Position numbers and translations under genes: made by a program. From positions 1 through 16,884 of the forward strand of contig NJDV01000026.1 of NCBI GenBank assembly GCA_002254765.1: a stretch of 16,884 bases of DNA, read 5' to 3'. Below the pieces are notes generated by a model, which was not told the origin of the DNA, ran no database searches, and saw nothing but the letters and a program-made list of their open reading frames with translations. Below, piece by piece: positions 7,160-15,163 of this stretch. The stretch comes from Thermoplasmatales archaeon ex4484_36. GTDB taxonomy: Archaea; Thermoplasmatota; Penumbrarchaeia; Penumbrarchaeales; EX4484-36. Position 1 is the stretch's first letter. Each line of letters opens with the position of its first letter.

Positions 7160-7204
7160 GGAAGTTTCACATGTGCAGAACATTATTATATATACTAAGA
7201 TAGT

Positions 7205-7217
7205 AAAAGGTTATAAG
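7205..7217 (+). promoter_or_regulatory. Possible distal TATA element upstream of the PKD gene
   Basis: AAAAGG followed by TTATAAG resembles a BRE/TATA pair and would start transcription near 7240. Another A/T-rich stretch (TTATTATATATA, 7183-7194) lies just before it. The gap 7160-7347 therefore holds several candidate promoters and no gene. Confidence 0.35.
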
Positions 7218-7242
7218 ATGGCGTCTGTCAGAGGACCTGGAA

Positions 7243-7257
7243 GAAAAACTTTAATAA
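7243..7257 (+). promoter_or_regulatory. BRE/TATA promoter of the PKD surface protein
   Basis: GAAAAAC precedes TTTAATAA (7250-7257). Transcription would start near 7282, about 65 bases before the ATG at 7348. A 14-base perfect palindrome (7263-7276) sits between this TATA box and the expected start. Confidence 0.5.
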
Positions 7258-7262
7258 ATGGT

Positions 7263-7276
7263 GCCATTATAATGGC
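7263..7276. repeat. 14-bp perfect palindrome in the PKD promoter region
   Basis: GCCATTATAATGGC is self-complementary over all 14 bases. Its place just downstream of the proposed TATA box is where an archaeal repressor would bind. About one such palindrome is expected by chance in a window this size, so position is the only argument. Confidence 0.4.
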
Positions 7277-7347
7277 TCAGGTTCCCTCTGGCTTCTTGCA
7301 GAAAGCTTGAGAAATGGCAGAAGATCAAGGTTCAGGAGGAGATGCGA

Positions 7348-10300
7348 ATGAAAAAGACCCTTGCCCTGGCAACAATACTGATACTGGCTGTGAGCTCATA
7401 TCTTGCAGTAGTCACCTCAAACTCCGAGGGGCTACGTCTCAGGATTGTGGTAGATAAAAACAGACTCACTCCCAGAGAGATAATTGAGTCTGCCATGAAG
7501 GGTGAGCTTCGCACAGACCCAGCAGGCTTTGATCCTGCACATCTGAAGGATTATCTCTACCTCAACTGGTTCAATTACACCAATTTCATAAAGGACCATG
7601 AGGAATACGTCTACTGGCTCAACGCCCTGAACTTCTCCGAGGACTACCACTGGCTAGACGTTGTAAACAGAACGTGTAACGGTGATATCCCCCAGCAATA
7701 CAAAGAGGAACTTAATCTGACATACACCGAAGCCACCCCTATGAACTTCACCTACCCCCGCACCGGAAAGACTTTTAACGCAAAATTTGATGAAGACCTC
7801 TACTACCCCGTTATAAACCTCACCCTAAACCCCATGGGAAGAATCATCATGGGAGCCCCCGTTGGAGGGAGAGATAAGGAGATCAACGCGGCTCTTCTTG
7901 TGGACACCGACGGGGATTTTGACGTAAGGACACGCACTGGTACCATAGAAGGGGTTGCGCGCTTCGATTTCGACTGGTCAACAGAGGAAATAGATCCGTA
8001 CGTGACGAAGGCCACAGAGCTTTACACGACAGGAAGGCAGGAGGAGGAGTACGCCAATGGGGTAGGCAGATGGCAGGACATCACCTACGACGGGATTCCA
8101 GACGTCCCTGGAGACATAGTAGGTGGCCGCATAATCCTCTACCTCTGGCGGAGTGACCAAAACCCGGATGACAACGACAACCGCACAGCGGATCTTTTCA
8201 TCTACTGCGGATTCACGGAGAAGCTCAGCTGGATAGCGATCCCCTATCGCCACGCACTTCAAGTGCCCGTGGCAAAGATAAGAGGCCAAGAAGAGGGCAT
8301 GGGTTTCGACGAGAAGGGGCAGGAGAAGATATACGAGGGGGATGAGGTCACCTTCGACGCCAGTGCCTCCTTTGACTGGCAGGATGATGTGGGTGGCGAC
8401 GGCATCGGCTGGTGGGACCCCAATTATCCCGGGCCGGACGCCGGAGAGGGGAACCAGAACATAGACGACGGGTTCCCTGAAGGAGAACCCGATTACGGCG
8501 AGGTGGACCGCCTGATCTACCGGTGGTCCTGGGGGACAGGAGCCCAGGGCACTGGCTGGAGCAGAAACAACCGGGTGGTGACCCACAGGTTCTACCTTCC
8601 CCAGTATCTGCCTCCCGGTCAGCTCTGGATGATATTCAACGTCACGGTGTATGTAATGGACCCTGACGGCAACCGGGACTCCGCCACTATCAAGGTCAAG
8701 GTGTGGAAATACAATCATCCGCCGGTCCCCAAGATCTACGTCAACGGCCAAGATGTGGATAATTACACCACCCTGGTGGAAATGCCCCTGACTTTCACAG
8801 GGAACTTCTTTGACGAGGACCGCGGGCAGGACCACATCTACGAATGGGACATGGACGGCAACGGCATATACGACTACCAGAACACCATGGTTGTGAACGA
8901 TTTCGCATACCATCAGGCGGGAGACTACGTGGTCACCTTCAGGGTTTTTGACGGCCCCCGGGACGACCCCTTCACCAAGGTCGGAATAGCCACCGTTGTC
9001 ATTCATGTAAGAGAGAACACACCACCTGTACCCATCATCTACGCACAGCTGCACAAGACCGGACCGAAGATCTACAACGAGACATGGGTGAAGGTTGGAC
9101 AGACGATATATTTCAACGCCAGCGAATCCTACGACCCAGACGGACTGCCCGGCTTCGATGAAGACAACGACAAGATACCTGACTATCCCATTCAGTACAG
9201 CTGGAATCTGGGTGATGGAACCAGAACAGAATGGAGCACCGTCCCTGGGATCTCACATATATACACCGACAGAGGTGCCCGGGAGACCCAATTCTGGTAT
9301 TACCCTGTGACCCTCCAGGTCTTTGACGGCAGAGATACCGTGAAATCAGGGGAGTTTAAGGTCTACGTAAATCTGCCCCCTGTGGCCAAAGCGGTATCAA
9401 GCCAGCAGCTTGATCCAAACACGAAGATAGAGGTAGGAGACCCTGTAATTTTCGACGGGACGGGGTCCTACGATCCAAATGACGACCTGAAATACGACGG
9501 TATAAGAGATGAGCTGTACGATGATAAGTTAAATTATACATGGGACTTCGGCGACGGCACCCCAAAAGCCCACGGTGCTGTGGTGACGCATATATACGAT
9601 AGCCCCGGGGTCTACAATGTGACACTCCTTGTACACGACCAGGACTTCACCGATACCGCGAATGTTATGGTACGAATATACCCGAAGAACAAGCTTCCGA
9701 TAGTGGACGTGAGGGTGAGGCCAGAGGAAGCTTACACCAACGACCTCATCACTTTTGACGCCACTAGATGCTATGATCCTGACGGCGCCGCCTATCTGAA
9801 GGGGGGTGATCCCTTAAGCGACATCACCGTTTACTGGGACTTCGGCGACGGCACTCCCATAAAACAGGGGACCAAACTTACCCACGTCTACACCGAAGAC
9901 GGAGTCTACAATGTAACCGTTGTGGTGACGGACGCCGACCGCGATTCGGTCAACACCACCATCCAGGTGACCGTTCGGAACAGGCTCCCGGTGGCTTTTG
10001 CAAAGGAGGTCCCTCCGACCAACATCAAGGATACTGTGGTCTTCAACGCAAAGGGTTCATATGACCCCGATGGTGTTGTGGTAGGATACTACTGGGAGTT
10101 CGGTGATGGGGAGAAATCGAACTGGATGGAGTCTCCTGTAACTGCACATAAATACGATAAGGCAGGGAAGTACAAGGTGAAGCTCATTGTGATGGACGAC
10201 GACGGAGCGGTCTCAGACCCGTACTATCTGAATGTGACTGTCTTTATTGAGAAAGGCGACCATCGGCCGCAGACCAGCAGTGTGTGGCTGCCAGTGGCTC

Positions 10301-10467
10301 TTATTGGCGTAGCTGTGGCCGTAGTTATTGCAATCTCCTACTTCCTCCTGATACATTTTGAGATTAACCCTTGGCGAGATGAAAATGAATTTGATCAACA
10401 TTACAGGCTTGGAGGAGCTGAACTGCGAGAACCTGCTGGGATGTTTCTACAATCTGAACGATCTTGA
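7348..10467 (+). CDS. Large PKD-repeat cell-surface protein with C-terminal membrane anchor
   Basis: A 1039-residue exported protein. A signal peptide covers about residues 1-24 (KKTLALATILILAVSSYLAVV). Residues 30-300 form a unique region with acidic DTDGDFDVRT- and NPDDNDNRT-like loops that could bind calcium. About six PKD-type beta domains follow, starting near residues 305 (degenerate), 457, 558, 676, 782 and 879, with hallmarks such as FDGTGSYDPN, WDFGDGTP, THIYDSPGVYNVTL and FNAKGSYDPDG. A transmembrane helix at about 980-1004 (WLPVALIGVAVAVVIAISYFLL) leaves a 35-residue cytoplasmic tail. There are over a dozen N-glycosylation sequons. Such proteins act in surface layers, adhesion or as scaffolds for secreted enzymes; no catalytic domain is recognised. 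ATG 7348 is chosen over ATG 7342 because AGGAGG at 7334-7339 is eight bases ahead. The end overlaps the next gene by 83 bases. Confidence 0.9.
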   Translation: MKKTLALATILILAVSSYLAVVTSNSEGLRLRIVVDKNRLTPREIIESAMKGELRTDPAGFDPAHLKDYLYLNWFNYTNFIKDHEEYVYWLNALNFSEDYHWLDVVNRTCNGDIPQQYKEELNLTYTEATPMNFTYPRTGKTFNAKFDEDLYYPVINLTLNPMGRIIMGAPVGGRDKEINAALLVDTDGDFDVRTRTGTIEGVARFDFDWSTEEIDPYVTKATELYTTGRQEEEYANGVGRWQDITYDGIPDVPGDIVGGRIILYLWRSDQNPDDNDNRTADLFIYCGFTEKLSWIAIPYRHALQVPVAKIRGQEEGMGFDEKGQEKIYEGDEVTFDASASFDWQDDVGGDGIGWWDPNYPGPDAGEGNQNIDDGFPEGEPDYGEVDRLIYRWSWGTGAQGTGWSRNNRVVTHRFYLPQYLPPGQLWMIFNVTVYVMDPDGNRDSATIKVKVWKYNHPPVPKIYVNGQDVDNYTTLVEMPLTFTGNFFDEDRGQDHIYEWDMDGNGIYDYQNTMVVNDFAYHQAGDYVVTFRVFDGPRDDPFTKVGIATVVIHVRENTPPVPIIYAQLHKTGPKIYNETWVKVGQTIYFNASESYDPDGLPGFDEDNDKIPDYPIQYSWNLGDGTRTEWSTVPGISHIYTDRGARETQFWYYPVTLQVFDGRDTVKSGEFKVYVNLPPVAKAVSSQQLDPNTKIEVGDPVIFDGTGSYDPNDDLKYDGIRDELYDDKLNYTWDFGDGTPKAHGAVVTHIYDSPGVYNVTLLVHDQDFTDTANVMVRIYPKNKLPIVDVRVRPEEAYTNDLITFDATRCYDPDGAAYLKGGDPLSDITVYWDFGDGTPIKQGTKLTHVYTEDGVYNVTVVVTDADRDSVNTTIQVTVRNRLPVAFAKEVPPTNIKDTVVFNAKGSYDPDGVVVGYYWEFGDGEKSNWMESPVTAHKYDKAGKYKVKLIVMDDDGAVSDPYYLNVTVFIEKGDHRPQTSSVWLPVALIGVAVAVVIAISYFLLIHFEINPWRDENEFDQHYRLGGAELREPAGMFLQSERS
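9541..9854 (+). repeat. Near-identical PKD domain segments in tandem
   Basis: A 20-base stretch, TGGGACTTCGGCGACGGCAC, occurs at 9541-9560 and again at 9835-9854, 294 bases (98 codons) apart. TCTACAATGT recurs at 9611 and 9904 with nearly the same period. This marks domains four and five of the PKD protein as a relatively recent duplication. Confidence 0.8.
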
Positions 10468-10768
10468 CAGGAAGGTTTACTTTCTTCTGACTCGCAGCCG
10501 GAGCCCTTTAACCAATGACGATATTGCTAAGGCCCTCAAAAAGGACAAGACCGCTGTCTACCGCTCCCTTCAGAAGCTTTTAACCTGCGGACTCATCTCA
10601 AAGACCAAGAAGACGTATGAGAAAAGACCCAGCTATAACTACCTATATCAAGCTGTAGACTTAAGAATCGTAAAAAAACGTCTGAGAGAGGATCTGGAGC
10701 GCTGGTATATCACCGCCGAAAACCTCATTGAAAATCTGGATCAGTTCATTGAAGAGGGAACGCTTTGA
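10385..10768 (+). CDS. TrmB/MarR-like winged-helix transcriptional regulator
   Basis: A 127-residue DNA-binding protein. Residues 20-75 form a winged helix of the kind common in Thermoplasmata and related archaea: CFYNLNDLDRKVYFLL, then PLTNDDIAKALKKDKTAVYR as helix-turn-helix, and SLQKLLTCGLISKTKK leading into the wing. The rest (98-124) is an amphipathic helix likely used for dimerisation. No sensor domain is visible. Two ATG codons (10379 and 10385) and a TTG (10358) are in frame; no strong Shine-Dalgarno distinguishes them, and 10385 is chosen because it lies closest to the conserved part. Any of these starts lies inside the PKD gene, so translation is probably coupled to it. The glycosyltransferase starts 12 bases later. 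It may control this surface operon, which is an inference from position. Confidence 0.82.
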   Translation: MNLINITGLEELNCENLLGCFYNLNDLDRKVYFLLTRSRSPLTNDDIAKALKKDKTAVYRSLQKLLTCGLISKTKKTYEKRPSYNYLYQAVDLRIVKKRLREDLERWYITAENLIENLDQFIEEGTL

Positions 10769-10780
10769 GGGAGGCCGTTC

Positions 10781-12019
10781 ATGCGGATCTGTATGGTGAC
10801 CTCGGAGTTCCCTCCTAAATGGGGCGGTGTGGGTAATGGGGTCTACTTTCAGGCAAAGGTCTTCGCTGAGAGGGGCTATAAAATAACGGTTATCACCAGA
10901 AAGCAACTGAAAGGTATGAAGCCCCTTGATGTACACCCCAACGTTAATGTGGTTGAGGTGGACTGGCTGAAGCTTCCCATGTTCTTCACAACTTCCTTTG
11001 GGGATCACGCAGTGAAGGAGATATTGGAGAGGGGAGAAGATTACGATGTAGTTCACGTCCACTCCAACATGACCCTCCTCAGGAGAAAACACTATGGGAG
11101 CCTTCCTTACCCTATAGTTTCTACGCTTCACGGGACATGGAAAGGGGAGAGGCAGGAGCTGAAACTCTCCTATATCAACCCTACCTCCCTCCAGTCCCTT
11201 AACGACCTAGCGATAATGGTTATCTCCCCTCTATTTGACAAATATGAGGATTACGCCATAGAGCTTTCCAACGCCGTAATAGTTGAGAGCCTCTCAGAGG
11301 AAGAGGCGGTAAAGAGGAGGGGTGTTGAGAACATCTACGGCAGGATGTACAGGGTCCCGGCAGGTGTTGACATCGGCTCCTTCAGACCTGGGAACCGCGA
11401 CGAGAGGGTCTTTGAGAAATACTCAATCATGGGTGAGCTGAAGCTGCTTACCGTGACAAGACTGGCCGGAAGGAAGGGTATGGACCTACTCCTCGATAGC
11501 TTCGCGAGGGTGAAAAGGGAGGTAGATGGTGCGGTCCTTGTGGTTGTGGGGGAGGGGCCCCAGGAGAAGAAACTTAAAAGACTGGTTCGTCGTCTTGGAG
11601 TTGAAGAGGCAGTGTATTTTCTCGGGTCCGTTCCCTTCGAAGACTTAAAGAGGCTCTACGCCACCGCTGACCTCTTTGTTTTCCACTCCCGGTGGGAGGG
11701 GCAGGGTCTTGTCATACTTGAGTCCATGGCCTCCGGGACACCGTGCGTGAGCAGCAATGTGGGGGGGGTCAGGGAGATGATAAGACAGGGGGTTGACGGC
11801 TATTATGTGGATGTAGGGGATACGGCAGGGATGGCCAAGAGAATCGTAGAGCTTCTTAAGAATCCAGAAAGAAGGGAGGAAATGGCCCAATTAGGGATGG
11901 AGAGAATAAGAAGCGAATGGTCCTGGCAGAGGATCGCGGAGAGGTATGACGTAATCTATAAAGAAATCATGGACGACGATATCAGCATAAGGGCAGAAGC
12001 CGCAAGAGGAAGAAAATAA
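10781..12019 (+). CDS. GT4-family glycosyltransferase
   Basis: A 412-residue cytoplasmic or membrane-associated enzyme with the GT-B two-domain fold, predicted to transfer a sugar from a nucleotide-sugar donor with retention of configuration. The N-terminal domain begins MRICMVTSEFPPKWGGVGNG, the usual glycine-rich acceptor-side loop. The C-terminal domain starts near residue 220 with LKLLTVTRLAGRKGMDLLLDSF, then VVVGEGPQEKKLKRLV, and has the E-x7-E signature as E306 to E314 (WEGQGLVILE) followed by SMASGTPCVSSNVGG. Length is typical of the family. GGGAGG at 10769-10774 sets the ATG. It follows the regulator by 12 bases and precedes the heptose genes, so it may build a surface glycan or glycolipid. 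Donor and acceptor cannot be told from sequence. Confidence 0.9.
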   Translation: MRICMVTSEFPPKWGGVGNGVYFQAKVFAERGYKITVITRKQLKGMKPLDVHPNVNVVEVDWLKLPMFFTTSFGDHAVKEILERGEDYDVVHVHSNMTLLRRKHYGSLPYPIVSTLHGTWKGERQELKLSYINPTSLQSLNDLAIMVISPLFDKYEDYAIELSNAVIVESLSEEEAVKRRGVENIYGRMYRVPAGVDIGSFRPGNRDERVFEKYSIMGELKLLTVTRLAGRKGMDLLLDSFARVKREVDGAVLVVVGEGPQEKKLKRLVRRLGVEEAVYFLGSVPFEDLKRLYATADLFVFHSRWEGQGLVILESMASGTPCVSSNVGGVREMIRQGVDGYYVDVGDTAGMAKRIVELLKNPERREEMAQLGMERIRSEWSWQRIAERYDVIYKEIMDDDISIRAEAARGRK

Positions 12020-12029
12020 CACAGATGCC

Positions 12030-12045
12030 AAAAAAATAGATATAT
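12030..12045 (+). promoter_or_regulatory. TATA-like promoter giving a probable leaderless transcript
   Basis: AAAAAAATAGATATA spans 12030-12044 (one further A at 12045 is not certain to belong). A start about 25 bases downstream would fall on or next to ATG 12066, and no Shine-Dalgarno is seen before that ATG. Confidence 0.45.
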
Positions 12046-12065
12046 CGGAGCTTATTTGCACTGCC

Positions 12066-12884
12066 ATGGACTGGAGAATTCTCTCCGCTCTCATTCTCGT
12101 ATTTGCTACCATGAGTGCCTCCCTCTGCCTTGAGGAGGAGGAAAACAGTACACCCCCCCTCGAAGGACCGTGGAGCGATATGATTGGCCTGAAGCAGGAG
12201 CTCAACTCCCTCTCCAGTCTACCGGTTAAGTACGTTGATTCAACGGAGGATGCTGGAGAGATTTCCGAGCCATCCAAAACACTCTACGTCTTACCCGGCC
12301 TTGATTCTCCTCTCACGGGGAAGGAGGTTCTCTCACTGAAGAGCTACGTTGAGGCCGGAGGACATCTCATCCTGGCAGATGACAGCAACATGACAGAACA
12401 CCTGGTTCGGGCCTTTGGGATATACCTTTGGGCCATGCCTTACAGGCCGGGATGGAGGTACACCGACGACTGGGTCTACAATCTAAGCTTCATAAAAGCT
12501 GTGGGGGAGCTTGAGGGTGTTAACTTTACAGTACTGGTCCACAAGCCCATGGGAGTGAACCTGACTGGGGAGGGTGCAATAATGCTCTCCCTTCCACACT
12601 ACGCCACCATAGAGCTCAACGGGGATGGCAAGGAGAGCTTAGGGGACGCCTTTTTCTCAGTTGCCCCCGTAGCAGTTGAGGTGAGAAGCGAAGGAGGGGG
12701 CACCATGCTTTTCGTATCCTCTTCAGGCCTTTTCACCGACAACGTCTTCGATAGCTACGACAATCGGGCCTTTTTAAGGGCGTATTTCGCAAGTATTCTC
12801 CCGGGGGGCGGGAGGGTATATTTTGATGACACGAAACAGCTTTTTGGAATTTCCCCGCACAACGTTATTTTAAAAGGGGCGTGA
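12066..12884 (+). CDS. Secreted DUF4350-like protein
   Basis: A 272-residue protein of unknown function. Residues 1-21 are a signal peptide or N-terminal anchor ([17 protein letters not shown]); the cysteine at 21 is not in a proper lipobox, so lipoprotein status is doubtful. Residues 35-140 resemble the DUF4350 / class I glutaminase-like fold seen in membrane-linked archaeal proteins: a strand [18 protein letters not shown], a helix LKSYVEAGG, then [20 protein letters not shown]. The last half is predicted beta-rich and includes [22 protein letters not shown]. No C-terminal membrane helix is present. Four sequons support export. The gene has its own TATA element and probably a leaderless start, and its stop is five bases from the gmhA start, so it is likely co-transcribed with the heptose genes. 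Role in the glycan module is unproven. Confidence 0.75.
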   Translation: MDWRILSALILVFATMSASLCLEEEENSTPPLEGPWSDMIGLKQELNSLSSLPVKYVDSTEDAGEISEPSKTLYVLPGLDSPLTGKEVLSLKSYVEAGGHLILADDSNMTEHLVRAFGIYLWAMPYRPGWRYTDDWVYNLSFIKAVGELEGVNFTVLVHKPMGVNLTGEGAIMLSLPHYATIELNGDGKESLGDAFFSVAPVAVEVRSEGGGTMLFVSSSGLFTDNVFDSYDNRAFLRAYFASILPGGGRVYFDDTKQLFGISPHNVILKGA

Positions 12885-12888
12885 TGCT

Positions 12889-13479
12889 TTGCTGGAGAAG
12901 AGATTGAAGAAGGTGAAGGAGGGGCTTGAAGAGAGTGCAGAGGTTAAAAGGAGGCTTTCTGACTGCTGTGCGGAGACCATTCTAATGATCGCCGAGGCGG
13001 TTTCCGAGACTCTCCGGGGAGGAGGGAAGGTCATACTTTTCGGAAACGGCGGGTCAGCCGCCGACGCCCAACACATCGCTGCTGAGCTCATGGGGAAGTA
13101 TCTCAAAGATCGCTCCCCGCTCCCAGCTATCTCCCTAACCGTGAACACCTCCTCCCTGACGGCAATAGCGAATGACTACTCCTACGATGAGGTCTTTCTA
13201 AGGCAGCTTAAAGGAATCGCCAAGGAGGGAGACCTGGTATGGGGTATCTCAACGAGCGGCAATTCCCCCAACGTGGTGGAGGCTCTGAAATGGGCCAGGA
13301 AAAAGGGGCTTAAAACCGTCGGTTTCACTGGGGAGGGAGGAGGGGGGATGAAAGAGTACTGTGACATCCTCCTTGCTGTCCCGTCCAGATCTACACCCAG
13401 AATTCAGGAAGCGCATATAACCGCCGGCCACATAATCTGTGAGCTTATTGAGGAGGACATCTTCGGGGGCGGTGATTGA
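12889..13479 (+). CDS. gmhA: Phosphoheptose isomerase (sedoheptulose 7-phosphate isomerase)
   Basis: Predicted to convert sedoheptulose 7-phosphate to D-glycero-D-manno-heptose 7-phosphate, the first step of nucleotide-heptose synthesis, in the cytoplasm. The 196-residue SIS-domain protein has [26 protein letters not shown] and [15 protein letters not shown]62, E66, Q173 and H181 match the zinc and catalytic residues of E. coli GmhA (61, 65, 172, 180) at constant spacing, so the enzyme should be active and is not merely a DiaA-type SIS protein. The start is TTG 12889 with GGGGCGTGAT a few bases ahead; no in-frame ATG lies near the N-terminus. Its stop abuts the gmhB start. Heptose genes are far better known from bacteria, so transfer is possible, although base composition looks like the neighbours. 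Confidence 0.92.
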   Translation: MLEKRLKKVKEGLEESAEVKRRLSDCCAETILMIAEAVSETLRGGGKVILFGNGGSAADAQHIAAELMGKYLKDRSPLPAISLTVNTSSLTAIANDYSYDEVFLRQLKGIAKEGDLVWGISTSGNSPNVVEALKWARKKGLKTVGFTGEGGGGMKEYCDILLAVPSRSTPRIQEAHITAGHIICELIEEDIFGGGD

Positions 13480-14169
13480 TTGGAAAGAACTGTTGAAGAG
13501 GGGAACAAACGGAGGAAGGAAAAGAGCGCCAGACGCGCCGTCTTTCTGGACCGCGACGGCGTTCTAGCTGAGGAGGTGGGTCACCTTCACCGCGTGGAGG
13601 ACTTGAAAGTGATTGAAGGAGCCCCAGAGGCCCTTCGAATCTTAAAAGAACTTGGTTATGCTCTAATTATCGTGACAAACCAGGGCGGTATAGCTAAGGG
13701 AATGTACGGCGAAGAGGACTTCTGGAACGTCACCGAAGAACTTCAGAGAAGGCTGGGCGTGCGCTTTGACGGGGTCTATTTCTGTCCCCACCATCCCGAG
13801 GGGAGCATAGAGCACTTAAGGATGGAATGCCGTTGCAGGAAACCCTCCCCGGGGATGATACTCAAGGCGTGCGAAGAACACAAACTAGACCCGGGGAAGT
13901 CGTGGCTCATAGGGGACCATGTGAAGGACATACAGGCGGCTCGAAGGGCAGGTGTTTGGAGGACCATCCTTGTTATGACTGGCTACGGAAAGGATATGCT
14001 GAGGAGATATGTGGAAGGAGAGGTCTCCCTCACCTCTGAGACACCCCATTATTTCGCCCAAGACATCCTCTTCGCTGCGAAATTCATACGCCTGGTTGAG
14101 GAAAAGGGGGACCCCATAGAAGTAGCCCAGGCACAGAAAAGTGAGGTGAGAAAGAGGGCAAAGCTTTAG
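13480..14169 (+). CDS. gmhB: D-glycero-D-manno-heptose 1,7-bisphosphate 7-phosphatase
   Basis: A HAD-superfamily phosphatase of 229 residues predicted to remove the 7-phosphate from heptose 1,7-bisphosphate, the third step of nucleotide-heptose synthesis. HAD motif I is VFLDRDGVL with D24 and D26, motif II is IIVTNQGGIAKG, motif III uses K121 and motif IV is WLIGDHVKDIQAA. The structural zinc loop is present with C102, H104, C117 and C119, the same spacing as 92, 94, 107 and 109 of E. coli GmhB. This separates it from histidinol phosphatase-like relatives only in part, but the gmhA neighbour supports the call. Start is TTG 13480, directly after the gmhA stop, with GGTGAT at 13471-13476. About 50 extra C-terminal residues follow the core. 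The alpha or beta anomer preference is not readable here. Confidence 0.88.
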   Translation: MERTVEEGNKRRKEKSARRAVFLDRDGVLAEEVGHLHRVEDLKVIEGAPEALRILKELGYALIIVTNQGGIAKGMYGEEDFWNVTEELQRRLGVRFDGVYFCPHHPEGSIEHLRMECRCRKPSPGMILKACEEHKLDPGKSWLIGDHVKDIQAARRAGVWRTILVMTGYGKDMLRRYVEGEVSLTSETPHYFAQDILFAAKFIRLVEEKGDPIEVAQAQKSEVRKRAKL

Positions 14170-14276
14170 GAGCCCCCTGATTTCTCTCTTCACCTCCACT
14201 CTTCACCCCCCGCCCGGGGAGTTCCGCTTCCCTCAAGTTGGCAGAAAGGCATGGGGGCCAAATACCCTCTTTTGCA

Positions 14277-14291
14277 TAGAAGATTTATAAA
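14277..14291 (+). promoter_or_regulatory. BRE/TATA promoter of the CheF-like gene
   Basis: TAGAAGA precedes TTTATAAA (14284-14291). Transcription should begin near 14312, about 25 bases before ATG 14336. The remaining gap after gmhB (14170-14276) is pyrimidine-rich and contains no gene that I can support. Confidence 0.65.
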
Positions 14292-14335
14292 AGATTACTT
14301 TTAATTGTATTATTGTTCAAAGGGTGAGGTTCAAG

Positions 14336-15157
14336 ATGTCCCCTCAGGAGAGCCTTATAGCCAAAACAACAGTTAAATTCCTCTGGAAGGTAGGGAAAAA
14401 CGGAACCTGGTTAACCCCGGGGAACTGGAAAGAGGGCATTATAAACCTTACTTCTGAGAGGATAATCATAGCAGAGGGACATATCTGGCACGAGATATTT
14501 CACAACCAGATATTAAATCTGGGAAGCTACGGGAAATTCACCCCCATGGAAGGAGATCTGGCAGACCCCATTGTCTTCGCGGAAGGGATGGATTATTACC
14601 TAACACTTATAAAACTACCAGACGCTATAAGGGAGAGGTTTCTTGCCCTCTCTGCACTTGCCATTATCAGAGGTTCAAAAAAGCTTAAGGTCTCAGAGAG
14701 AGGTAAGAGGTTTCCAGCCTACCTGGAGCTGAACGGGGGAGGGATTAGGCTCTACGCCAGGAAGGAAAAAGGACTTAGCCACTTAGGCATAATAGATTCC
14801 TTAAGACCCCTCAGAAGTATCCCCGAGAAGAGGGTTGTAAAAACAAGGGATGAGAGGGGAGAGAGATATTTTCTTCTGGTGGGTCCCACCCCGCATCTGG
14901 ATCTCCTCCTGTACGCAATGGAATGGGCTCGGGTTAATCCCCTAAGGAGGCTGAGCGAACTCCACTGGAGGATCCTGAAGGAGCTTGACAGAAGCTCTCT
15001 GACGACGGAGAAGCTCTCCCAGAACATCGGAGAGAACTCCCTTCAAATCTCGAAGGCATTATACGACCTTCTCTTTCTCGGCCTTATAGAAATGTCCTCC
15101 ACAAGGAGCCACTACCGCCTGAGCAGACGGGGAAGGCTTGCCCTTGAGCTTACCTAG
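14336..15157 (+). CDS. Possible CheF-like (DUF439) protein with C-terminal winged helix
   Basis: A 273-residue soluble protein. The first half looks like a PH/GRAM-type beta domain: GIINLTSERIIIAEG followed by a strand and IWHEIFHNQILNLGSYG, the pattern seen at the start of archaeal CheF. A second similar beta domain occupies about residues 120-195 (FPAYLELNGGGIRLYARKE to YFLLVGPTPHLDLLLYAME). Residues 205-273 form a winged helix (LSELHWRILKELDRSSLTTEKLSQ... to LSRRGRLALEL). CheF links the chemotaxis machinery to the archaellum, and this domain order matches it, but sequence identity is low by eye and no che or arl gene is in the window. A plain transcription regulator is the alternative. A GTG at 14324 is in frame; GGTGAGG at 14323-14329 favours ATG 14336. 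It ends six bases from the convergent acyl-CoA synthetase. Confidence 0.5.
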   Translation: MSPQESLIAKTTVKFLWKVGKNGTWLTPGNWKEGIINLTSERIIIAEGHIWHEIFHNQILNLGSYGKFTPMEGDLADPIVFAEGMDYYLTLIKLPDAIRERFLALSALAIIRGSKKLKVSERGKRFPAYLELNGGGIRLYARKEKGLSHLGIIDSLRPLRSIPEKRVVKTRDERGERYFLLVGPTPHLDLLLYAMEWARVNPLRRLSELHWRILKELDRSSLTTEKLSQNIGENSLQISKALYDLLFLGLIEMSSTRSHYRLSRRGRLALELT

Positions 15158-15163
15158 ATCTCC

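Noticed and set aside
7978..9054. A 358-codon open frame on the minus strand inside the PKD gene
   Set aside because: It is antisense to a clear PKD coding frame, its residues show no domain pattern and are valine/histidine-biased as expected from reverse reading of Asp/Tyr-rich DNA.
14170..14276. Pyrimidine-rich spacer after gmhB as an RNA gene or terminator
   Set aside because: No stable hairpin, T-run or tRNA-like fold was visible.
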